NCBI GenBank assembly: GCA_041653875.1
Contig: JBAZEM010000012.1
Location: 1-64,000 of the forward strand
Direction of reading: 5' to 3'
From: VSJD01 sp041653875
GTDB taxonomy: Bacteria; Verrucomicrobiota; Kiritimatiellia; JAAZAB01
DNA length: 64,000 nucleotides
The notes below the pieces were generated by a model. That model saw nothing but the letters and a program-made list of their open reading frames with translations, was not told the DNA's origin and searched no databases. The translations under genes were made by a program, and so were the position numbers. Shown piece after piece: positions 17,401-22,240 of the stretch. The number at the start of each line of letters is the position of its first letter. Position 1 is the first letter of the stretch.

Positions 17401-17830
17401 TCAGGTCGGCATCCACCAGCGTCTCGCGGATCTGAAGAATTGCGGATTGCGGATTTTTGATTTTTGATTTAGGATCGATCTCCGAACATTCTGCATTCTG
17501 CATTCTGCATTCTGCATTTGATGCGCCGTCTCCCTTTGGCAAAACATATACCAACTGCCCCGCGTCCGTCACATAGACTGTGCCGCCGAAGGTGCGGGCA
17601 TAGAACAATACTTCCGGGTCGGCGATCTGGCCCTGATTTTGGATGAAGGGAACCTGGAGGGGAATTGCGGATTGCGGATTGCGGATTGCGGATTGAGATC
17701 CGGCAGGAGAAATTGCGGATGCTCCACGCTCGACGCTCCACGCTTCACGCGTTTCCGCGCTCGCGATCGCGGCGCAGGTTAAGCCGGCCAGCACGAATAT
17801 CCATATCCCATGCTTTTTCATGAAAGCCAT
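11477..17830 (-). CDS. Giant exported beta-propeller/FN3/VCBS protein
   Basis: About 2,117 residues. The signal peptide is MAFMKKHGIWIFVLAGLTCA plus AIASA. Then come a DUF7948-like domain (about 40-280), about nine SBBP propeller repeats with 'AGYTxSxNFP' and 'ASTYLGGT' words (about 290-760), PQQ-like 'GTIYxGxGxxLYxF' blades (about 770-1100), and six or so FN3 domains with 'YYYWVRAxN' (about 1130-1720). After a spacer (1730-1850) there are six 'DYDGDGKAD-AVY-ESTG-WQIW' FG-GAP/VCBS-like repeats. It is presumably a surface or secreted binding protein; no sorting tail is visible. Two word-repeat insertions (SAIRNPQSAI and ECRMQNAE) lie in linkers near the N-terminus. The ATG at 17830 fits the signal peptide; the frame up to 17902 is repeat sequence. 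Confidence 0.85.
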   Translation of the reverse strand: MAFMKKHGIWIFVLAGLTCAAIASAETREAWSVERGASAISPAGSQSAIRNPQSAIPLQVPFIQNQGQIADPEVLFYARTFGGTVYVTDAGQLVYVLPKGDGASNAECRMQNAECSEIDPKSKIKNPQSAILQIRETLVDADLTGLPAGAERSGAVINSFIGSDPSRWQANIPSFAGVRFGEVYEGIALEVRATGDNVEKIFTVAPGADPARIALRLTGVEGVSITSAGELEARTVLGPVRFTAPVAYQSDADGERQSVRVAYALEGDQVGFCVGAFDAARPLVIDPLLASTFIGATSNNVIRAMALDSQTNVLVAGYTVSVGFPATNKYGSGGSYDGFIAKFDPQLTNLLTATYIGGSSEDRIMGLAVNTNNDNVYVAGYTASRNFPTVNPLYPAHGGGTYDAFVAVLAGDLTSLTASTYLGGTNLDQAYALALSAGSTPDVFVAGLTASTNFPIANTFGANSYQTNLARAAGLTVTNDAFVVRFNSGLSANLASTYLGGTNDDGAYGLALDTNDFVYMAGYTTSPNFPAINGYTNKLGGVRDVFVARLPVALTNLDASTFLGGTNNEVANGISVAPFTNIVCVVGYTTSTNYPRLPADNNLIAPGYTNKYMGGKDAFLTRLDLPLTNIIASTYLGGTSDDEAAAVLAYSGPSDNSLRIYVAGYTTSARFPVTTNAYDTTANGGRDAFVSYFGTGVTLNASTYIGGSGNDTAYAMALQADRFALFTAGATASTNFPATLRAYNNDRAGRTSDDGFVTKLGAGLAYGSIKWQVVFDTNTLHTAMAGSPSLGWDGSVYCGFGTNLYAFDAQGRQRWKTACAGVLVNLGGTEEQGLGTTPAVSTNGTIYVTTDTPGSLQAISPTGGIMWTVSADNRSEFSSPAIGNDGTIYFGTFGNSLYAVQDNATNAVQRWSTPLGYTIYSSPAIATNGNIFAANAQSPGLLYPVATNGGILTPWNLPGPTYSSPTFGSNGWVYIGSDTNLYGFDPNNTGTSKTWATAGRIYAAPTIGADGVIYVGGGTNLYSFYADGSSGKVWATDGTIKSSPTIAADGAILVGSENTGLYSFNPDGTTNWVLELDEVVHYNSPLIQRDGTIYMTDENNLYAIFGSAPTIRTNWPTVRHDVLHTGNASFDAAQFLKPTGLGIARSDQLDLSWDGNANADYYELFNGTNAPGTNTLLKTLIGTNYTAYVGASGTNIEPGKIYYFSVRVATPAALSDFSDPVLGGLPPLPPTGLSASKGNPTNEIVITWDPSTNATMYYLWQSMTNDTNTAVLLATTNITSFTNAPDIRGLTNYYWVQAGNGAAGTSGLSAGVYGGTPPLVPANITAGTNDYRWVNVAWSSSTGAAMYVVYRNTSNDLAGSVIVAVTNDLTFNDTTADSLRYWYYWVRATNAFGLGEFSDAAYGWRLLVPPHNVSASRGAYLNKVRVAWEAEAAASSYVIYRSLSNDSASAVNVYETVLTNYDDLDIARGAAYYYWARSKNGNGASVFSSPVAIGGTVPYPPLNVSATDGTENSPVTVTWNASAYATSYEVFRQDAYAPWSLGAPFGFASGLIFSDIDARPGQRYYYWVRAANQFGLSQFGPGEYSGFDTGYRPLAPPYAVSAGDGVSADHLYVTWSISDNASSYELWRGTNSDRAAALILVNAVPTNAYDDTGSVPGVLYYYWVKAKTTQFVSDFSVPDSGYRALRPVDIGVSDLVFLPTRMAVGGAPDAVSFRVTNYGVQAMAAPNDRVAYNFYISSNSVFGDVDAKWIGGANVNLPLAVGNSAVVVLPKAVRDSLATPAVVVPGWYYIFVNIQHAAPTKWLDPNLSNNTVSRNGGVIKVGAGQPAGLLLVNDYNGDGYTDLAMYQESTGAWQVWFFGPQGYTQGFTLTDHGGVGFTPVMGDYDGDGKADFAVYQESTGTWQIWVSAGNYAMASAYGAGGPGFEPVPGDYDGDGLTDLAVYRESDGVWRAWLSASGYSMAAAQGLGGPGWQPVSGDYDGDGKADLAVYRESTGGWQIWRSSLKYAPVSASGLGGPGYRPVVADYDLDGITDPAVFQASTGTWRIWLSAGDYAEASAQGLGNAGTVAVPGDYDGDGKADPAIYWDAFGMWRLWLSNSGYRQMDVLAWPGAGFRPVWP

Positions 17831-17889
17831 AAACCCTTTCTTCTTTATGGCGTAGAATACAGAATGGCGCCATCCGTGTCGAGCACCAA

Positions 17890-17970
17890 AATCATCGCCC
17901 AAGGATGCGCCATCTTGCCAGGAACCCAGGGCGAAAAGAGCGTTCGTAAAACAGTCCGCCGGTCTTAGGC
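17890..17970. repeat. Dispersed about 80-bp repeat, copy 1
   Basis: The block starts AATCATCGCCCAAGGATGCG and ends GTCCGCCGGTCTTAGG. It is present in reverse complement at 56339-56533, where about 115 bp are inserted into its middle. Here it lies just upstream of the giant exported protein gene and explains the unusual upstream extension of that frame. Confidence 0.85.
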
Positions 17971-18022
17971 GCGGATTTGGGAACAGGCAAACTTCCGAAA
18001 AACAAAATATGCAAAAAACAAG

Positions 18023-18049
18023 TTGACCACCCGGCGATTTTTATATAGG
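18023..18049 (+). promoter_or_regulatory. Candidate sigma-70 promoter of the riboswitch transcript
   Basis: TTGACC (18023-18028) and TATAGG (18044-18049) are 15 bp apart, directly before the first paired element of the riboswitch. The spacing is short for a sigma-70 promoter, so this is tentative. Confidence 0.4.
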
Positions 18050-18250
18050 TTACGCCGAAAGCATTTAAACGGTGATCAGCATATCGGAATACGGTGAAAA
18101 TCCGTGACGGGCCCGCCGCTGTAATCGGGGACCGGGAGTTGCAAGTTTGCCACTGTTGGGAGCCTCATTGTCGGCAAGCCGGCGAGGTATCCGAGCGGGA
18201 AGGCCGCAATGCCCGGAATGATCCGAAAGTCAGAAGACCTGCTGAACACC
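18050..18250 (+). promoter_or_regulatory. Cobalamin (adenosylcobalamin) riboswitch
   Basis: The conserved blocks of the Cobalamin RNA family appear in order: AAATCCGTGACGGGCCCGCC with GCTGTAATCGGGGACCGGGA, GCCACTG, GCCGGCGAGG, GGGAAGG, and ATGATCCGAAAGTCAGAAGA followed by CCTGCT. The RNA senses B12 coenzyme. An intrinsic terminator follows at once, so ligand binding most likely ends transcription before the peptide gene. It belongs to the downstream transcript encoding the peptide precursor and its radical SAM enzyme. Confidence 0.95.
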
Positions 18251-18273
18251 TGAATAATCGGAATCTGATGGAA

Positions 18274-18321
18274 AAGGATTCCGGCAAGCCTTACAGGCCT
18301 GCCGGAATCCTTTTTTTTTAT
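18274..18321 (+). terminator. Riboswitch-linked intrinsic terminator
   Basis: The stem AAGGATTCCGGCAAGCC pairs with GGCCTGCCGGAATCCTT over 17 positions with one mismatch, with a five-base loop and then nine T residues. It stands between the aptamer and the ribosome binding site AAGGAGG at 18341-18347, and is the expected expression platform. Confidence 0.92.
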
Positions 18322-18356
18322 GCCGCAACAACACAACAAAGAAGGAGGGACAAGCG

Positions 18357-18458
18357 ATGAGTAAGAAAACGAAAGCGATCGCGCACCGCCGCAGCTGCAA
18401 GGCGCAGGGAACCGGGCTGTCGCATTACATCCTCATGGACAAAAAAGCCAAGAAATGA
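18357..18458 (+). CDS. cbpA: 33-residue RiPP precursor peptide, CbpA-like
   Basis: Tiny gene with the ribosome binding site AAGGAGG ten bases upstream. The peptide starts MSKKTKAIAHRRSCKAQGTG and ends LSHYILMDKKAKK. It is basic, with one Cys (14), two His (10, 23), one Tyr (24) and a Gly-Thr-Gly. Its stop overlaps the start of the radical SAM gene in an ATGA, so translation is coupled. From memory the pair matches NCBIfam families named 'modified peptide precursor CbpA' and 'peptide-modifying radical SAM enzyme CbpB', known to lie behind cobalamin riboswitches. The modification and function of the peptide are not known to me. Cys14, Ser22, His23 or Tyr24 are candidate sites. Confidence 0.82.
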   Translation: MSKKTKAIAHRRSCKAQGTGLSHYILMDKKAKK

Positions 18459-19879
18459 GTTCAACCTTCAATTCTCAAACCCACGTGGCGGCCCCCTCGC
18501 GGGGCCGCTACGTTAATTCCGGCAATGGGCCCGCCTTTGCGCCGGTGGATATCGGCCATCCGGCCTATATGGCCCTGGTCCAGGCCGATACGGCCTTCTG
18601 GGCGCTGATCCGGAAAAACAAACTGGCCGAGGCTTTGTCGTCACCGGCCTTCATCCGGGCGTTTCGGCGGGAGGAAAAGAAGTTTGCCCGCGAAATGCAC
18701 ACCCTGCGCTTCGGGCTGAAACCCTCGGCGGTCTATTTCAACCCGACCGAAAAGTGCAATCTCAATTGCCGCTATTGTTATATCCCCGCGGCCATGCGCC
18801 GGAATGGCGAACACATGTCCGCCATGCAGGTTCTGCGCGCCCTGGCGTTGCTCAAAAAGTATTTCCGAGCCACCCTGCCGTCCGGGTCGCTTCCGCAAAT
18901 CGTATTTCACGGCGCCGAGCCGATGCTCAACCGCGAGGCCGTGTTTGCCGGCATCGAGCGCTATGCCGGCGATTTTCGTTTTGGCGTGCAGACCAATGGG
19001 ACCTTGCTGGACGATCGCGCCATCGCATTCCTGACCGGCCACGGCGTGGGCATCGGGCTTTCGCTCGATGGCCCCAAGCCGCAAATCGCGGACCGCACCC
19101 GTCAAAGCTGGGATGGCCACGGTGTCTTTGCCCAGGTCAAGGAGGCCATGACGAAGCTGGCCGGATATCCCGGTTACAACGTCATCTGCACCGTCACCAG
19201 CGAAAACATGCGCCATTTGACGTCCATGGTCGAGTTCCTGCATGCGATGAAAGCGCCGGCCTGCATGCTGAATATCGTGCGGTGCACACTGCCGCCGGCG
19301 CGCAAAGTCAGGCCGGACGATGCCTCCGCGGCCGGGTATTTCCTGGCGGCGTTGAAGCGCTCGAACGAGCTTTATCGCCGGACGGGCCGAAAACTGGTGG
19401 TGGCCAATTTCGCCAACATTGTCGTGAGCATCGTGGCGCCGGCGGCCCGGCGGCTGATGTGCGATATTTCCCCGTGCGGGGGCGGACGTTGTTTCTTCGC
19501 CCTGGCGCCGAACGGGGATATTTTCCCGTGCAGCGAGTTCATCGGCCTGGATCATTTCACGGGCGGCAACCTCTTCCGGGATCCGATGGATAAAATCCTG
19601 GAAAGCGCCGCCTTCAAAGAAGTGACCGGCCGCCTGGTGGAGAACATCGAGCCCTGCCGGCATTGCGCCATTCGCCATTTCTGCGGCGCGCCCTGTCCGG
19701 CCGAAGCGCACGAGGTGAACGGCGGGATGGATCGGATCGGTTCCTTCTGCGAGTTCTACGAGGAACAGGTCCGCTATGCGTTTCGTATCGTAGCCGACGG
19801 ACGGGAAGACGAGTATCTCTGGGATAACTGGAAAAACGGAACCACGCCGACGTTTCATCTGCGGGGGGTATTAAATTAA
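18455..19879 (+). CDS. cbpB: Peptide-modifying radical SAM/SPASM enzyme, CbpB-like
   Basis: Radical SAM maturase of the upstream peptide. C101-x3-C105-x2-C108 (CNLNCRYC) binds the catalytic 4Fe-4S cluster and SAM. The barrel follows with 'IVFHGAEPMLN', 'VQTNGTLL' and 'GLSLDGP'. The C-terminal SPASM domain has the cysteines of 'CDISPCGGGRC', 'GDIFPCSEF', 'CRHCAIRHFCGAPC' and 'SFC', for two auxiliary clusters. The N-terminal 90 residues may bind the peptide. It has 474 residues, usual for SPASM proteins. The start overlaps the peptide stop. The B12 riboswitch upstream links expression to low cobalamin, yet no B12-binding domain is visible in the enzyme. An alternative name from another SPASM subfamily cannot be excluded. 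Confidence 0.9.
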   Translation: MSSTFNSQTHVAAPSRGRYVNSGNGPAFAPVDIGHPAYMALVQADTAFWALIRKNKLAEALSSPAFIRAFRREEKKFAREMHTLRFGLKPSAVYFNPTEKCNLNCRYCYIPAAMRRNGEHMSAMQVLRALALLKKYFRATLPSGSLPQIVFHGAEPMLNREAVFAGIERYAGDFRFGVQTNGTLLDDRAIAFLTGHGVGIGLSLDGPKPQIADRTRQSWDGHGVFAQVKEAMTKLAGYPGYNVICTVTSENMRHLTSMVEFLHAMKAPACMLNIVRCTLPPARKVRPDDASAAGYFLAALKRSNELYRRTGRKLVVANFANIVVSIVAPAARRLMCDISPCGGGRCFFALAPNGDIFPCSEFIGLDHFTGGNLFRDPMDKILESAAFKEVTGRLVENIEPCRHCAIRHFCGAPCPAEAHEVNGGMDRIGSFCEFYEEQVRYAFRIVADGREDEYLWDNWKNGTTPTFHLRGVLN

Positions 19880-19903
19880 GCCCCGCAGCGGGGCGGCTTT
19901 TTC
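19880..19903 (+). terminator. Terminator after the radical SAM gene
   Basis: GCCCCGC-AG-CGGGGC followed by GGCTTTTT, starting at the stop codon. The same GCCCCGCNNCGGGGC hairpin recurs at the ends of repeats elsewhere (37942-37956, 62536-62552). It is followed at 19908-19962 by two further GC hairpins (CCCGGTGAGGGCACCGGG and CCGGGTCCCCTGACCCGG). Confidence 0.8.
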
Positions 19904-19983
19904 ATAACGCCCGGTGAGGGCACCGGGCCTACAGTATTGTAGGCCGGGTCCCCTGACCCGGCGGGTTTGGATTTCCTATACAT

Positions 19984-20103
19984 CGAGTTAGGCGGCCAAA
20001 GGCCGCGACTTTGCCGTTCTCTCGAACGGCGCTACAACGAGCCGGTGTAGTTGCGGTTCGATAGAACCGCTTAACGCCGTGTGGATTGAATTTCCTTAGC
20101 ATT
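19984..20103 (-). repeat. Paired-hairpin repeat, copy A (inverted)
   Basis: This is nearly the reverse complement of copies B (21893-22011) and C (37965-38083). Its parts are GGCGGCCAAAGGCCGC, GCCGTTCTCTCGAACGGC, a CTACAACGAGCCGGTGTAG linker and GCGGTTCGATAGAACCGC. A diverged copy follows directly at 20104-20205. Together with the terminator and two hairpins they fill the 358-bp gap before cobT. Confidence 0.93.
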
Positions 20104-20237
20104 GAATTAGGCCGCCGGCAACTATGCCGTTCTATCGAACGGCCTCTACACCGAGCGGCGTCAGGGGTGTAATTGCGGTTCGACAGAACCGCTGTGTCTT
20201 GAATTTAACTTAACATGCACACAGGAGGAGAAACCCA

Positions 20238-21293
20238 ATGCAGAAAAGGAATAAAGCGATTGATTCGATTATGCCCGCCGACCAGGCCCTGAAGCAGAGC
20301 GTCCAGGCACACCTTGACGATCTGACCAAGCCCCGCGGCAGTCTCGGCCGGCTTGAGGAAATCGCCCTGCAATATTGCCTGGCGACCGGAACCGTCAAGC
20401 CGGTCCTCGGCAAGAAGAAAATTTTCTGTTTTGCCTGCGATCACGGCGTGGCGGCTGAAGGCGTTTCGGCTTATCCCAAGGAGGTCACGCCCCAGATGGT
20501 CATGAACATGCTCTCCGGCGGCGCCGCGGTTAATGTGCTGGCCCGGCATGTCGGCGCCGAACTGCTTGTGGTCGATATGGGGGTTGACGATCCGTTGGCG
20601 CAGGCGCGGGGACTGTGCCGGAAAAAAATCCGGCGCGGCACCGGCAACATCGCCTGCGGGCCGGCCATGACGGTGGACGAGGCCTGGCAAGCCATCGAAA
20701 TCGGCATCGAGCTGGCGCAGGCCGCGCAGGCGGAAGGTGTCGCCCTGATCGGCACCGGCGAGATGGGCATTGCGAACACGACCCCATCCTCGGCCTTGCT
20801 TGCCGCCTTCCTGGGTTGTCCGGTGGCGGATGTCACCGGACGGGGCACGGGCATTGACGACGCCGGCCTCGGTAAAAAAATGGCCGTGATTCAAAAGGCA
20901 TTGGCAGTCAACAAGCACAGACTTACGGATCCGGTCAATACGCTGGCGGCTTTGGGCGGTTTTGAAATTGCCGCAATCTGCGGGCTCATTCTGGGAGCCG
21001 CCGCCAAGCAGATTCCGGTGGTGGTGGACGGGTTTATCTCCTCGGCCGGCGCCCTGGCGGCGATCGGCATGAACAAAGCGGTATTGGATTATCTCTTTTT
21101 CAGCCACATGTCCCAGGAAAAGGGGCACCGCGTGTTTTTCAAACAGTTCGGCCTCAAACCGATCCTCGATTTGGACTTGCGCCTGGGCGAGGGCACCGGC
21201 GCCGCGCTGGCGTTCCCGGTGATCGAAGCCGCGCTCAAGCTCTACAATGAAATGGCGACCTTCAGTTCGGCACATGTGAGCGACAAGGCCTGA
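20238..21293 (+). CDS. cobT: Nicotinate-nucleotide:dimethylbenzimidazole phosphoribosyltransferase
   Basis: CobT makes alpha-ribazole phosphate for the lower nucleotide loop of cobalamin. It has 351 residues, usual for the family. 'LTKPRGSLGRLE' at the N-terminus, 'ACDHGVAAEGVSAYP' , 'GVDDP', 'ALIGTGEMGIANTTPSSA' and 'DLRLGEGTGAALA', with the catalytic glutamate, are all present. The ribosome binding site AGGAGG is eight bases from the ATG. It lies behind the riboswitch-controlled peptide/radical SAM pair but is separated by a terminator and repeats, so it may have its own control. No other cobalamin synthesis gene is in the window. This fits salvage of corrinoids. Confidence 0.96.
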   Translation: MQKRNKAIDSIMPADQALKQSVQAHLDDLTKPRGSLGRLEEIALQYCLATGTVKPVLGKKKIFCFACDHGVAAEGVSAYPKEVTPQMVMNMLSGGAAVNVLARHVGAELLVVDMGVDDPLAQARGLCRKKIRRGTGNIACGPAMTVDEAWQAIEIGIELAQAAQAEGVALIGTGEMGIANTTPSSALLAAFLGCPVADVTGRGTGIDDAGLGKKMAVIQKALAVNKHRLTDPVNTLAALGGFEIAAICGLILGAAAKQIPVVVDGFISSAGALAAIGMNKAVLDYLFFSHMSQEKGHRVFFKQFGLKPILDLDLRLGEGTGAALAFPVIEAALKLYNEMATFSSAHVSDKA

Positions 21294-21370
21294 CCGGCGG
21301 CAGATCCATCCGTTTTGGCTCTACGCGCTTTTTGGCAACGTCTCTCTCTGCCAATTCCTGCCTTTTTGTA

Positions 21371-21424
21371 TTTCCATTACTGTCCTTCCCTTCTATGATA
21401 CAACGTAAATGAAGTTCATTTACG
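21371..21424 (+). promoter_or_regulatory. Candidate promoter and operator-like palindrome of yjbQ
   Basis: TTTCCA (21371-21376) and TATGAT (21394-21399) are 17 bp apart. Just behind lies CGTAAATGAA-G-TTCATTTACG (21404-21424), a perfect 10+1+10 inverted repeat. It could be a repressor site or a 5' hairpin. The ribosome binding site GAGGGAG follows. Confidence 0.45.
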
Positions 21425-21440
21425 GAAAAGAGGGAGTGAC

Positions 21441-21857
21441 ATGAAATCCTATCGCAAGGAACTCTGGATGGAAGTGCCGGCGCGGCGCGGGTTTGTCAAT
21501 ATCACGCCGGAGGTGGAGCGGGCCCTGGCGGCCAGCGGGATTCGCGAAGGCCTGGTACTGGTGAACGCCATGCACATCACGGCCAGCGTGTTCATTAACG
21601 ACGATGAAAGCGGCCTGCATGAGGACATGGAGCATTGGCTGGAAAAATTGGCGCCGGAAAAGCCGCATTCCCAATATCGTCACAATGGCGCCGAGGACAA
21701 CGCCGATGCCCATCTCAAACGTTCCGTCATGGGCCGGGAAGTGGTCATAGCCGTGACAGCGGGCAAACTGGACTTCGGGCCTTGGGAGCAGATCTTCTAC
21801 GGCGAGTTCGACGGCAGTCGCCGCAAGCGAGTGCTCATTAAAATCATCGGAGAGTGA
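21441..21857 (+). CDS. yjbQ: YjbQ/UPF0047 family protein
   Basis: Family of small trimeric proteins reported to have weak thiamin-phosphate synthase activity; the physiological role is uncertain. It has 138 residues. 'GFVNITPEVERALAASGIREG', with 'LVLVNAMHITASVFINDDE' next, includes the conserved His; later come the 'AHLKRSVMGREV' block and 'GPWEQIFYGEFDG' end. All match the family. It follows cobT with 147 bp between and has its own promoter candidate. cobT and yjbQ together are bracketed by inverted copies of the paired-hairpin repeat. Confidence 0.92.
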   Translation: MKSYRKELWMEVPARRGFVNITPEVERALAASGIREGLVLVNAMHITASVFINDDESGLHEDMEHWLEKLAPEKPHSQYRHNGAEDNADAHLKRSVMGREVVIAVTAGKLDFGPWEQIFYGEFDGSRRKRVLIKIIGE

Positions 21858-21892
21858 ATTTTACCGGGGAAAAGCCTGAAATTCTTAACTTG

Positions 21893-22011
21893 ATGTTAAG
21901 GAATTTCAATCCACACGGCGGCAAGCGGTTCTATCGAACCGCAACTACACCGGCTCGTTGTAGCGCCGTTCGAGAGAACGGCAAAGTCGCGGCCTTTGGC
22001 CGCCTAACTCG
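21893..22011 (+). repeat. Paired-hairpin repeat, copy B
   Basis: About 119 bp, identical by eye to copy C (37965-38083) and inverted relative to copy A. The hairpins are GCGGTTCTATCGAACCGC, GCCGTTCGAGAGAACGGC and GCGGCCTTTGGCCGC. The remaining gap to mnmG (22012-22240) has no gene, only one REP-like GCGCCCCACTTTTGGGGTGC hairpin near 22163. Confidence 0.93.
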
Positions 22012-22240
22012 TTTCCCATGAATGTGTACGTAGCCGGCCCGTAAGGGCATGGATTCTTTGGTGACCCGCGCCCGTAACGCTGGAGCGACTGCAGACAGGC
22101 CACAGTATTATTCAGACTTCAGCAAGATTTTCACCGAGACAAGCCCGCCATAACTACAAGAGTGCGCCCCACTTTTGGGGTGCCAAGCGCATTCATCACT
22201 ATAATAGCAACACGTTGCATAAAAACAAGTTATGATATTA

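Noticed and set aside
18641..19858. 405-codon frame antisense to the radical SAM gene
   Set aside because: Shadow frame: the plus strand has all radical SAM and SPASM cysteines, and the antisense product has no recognisable domain.
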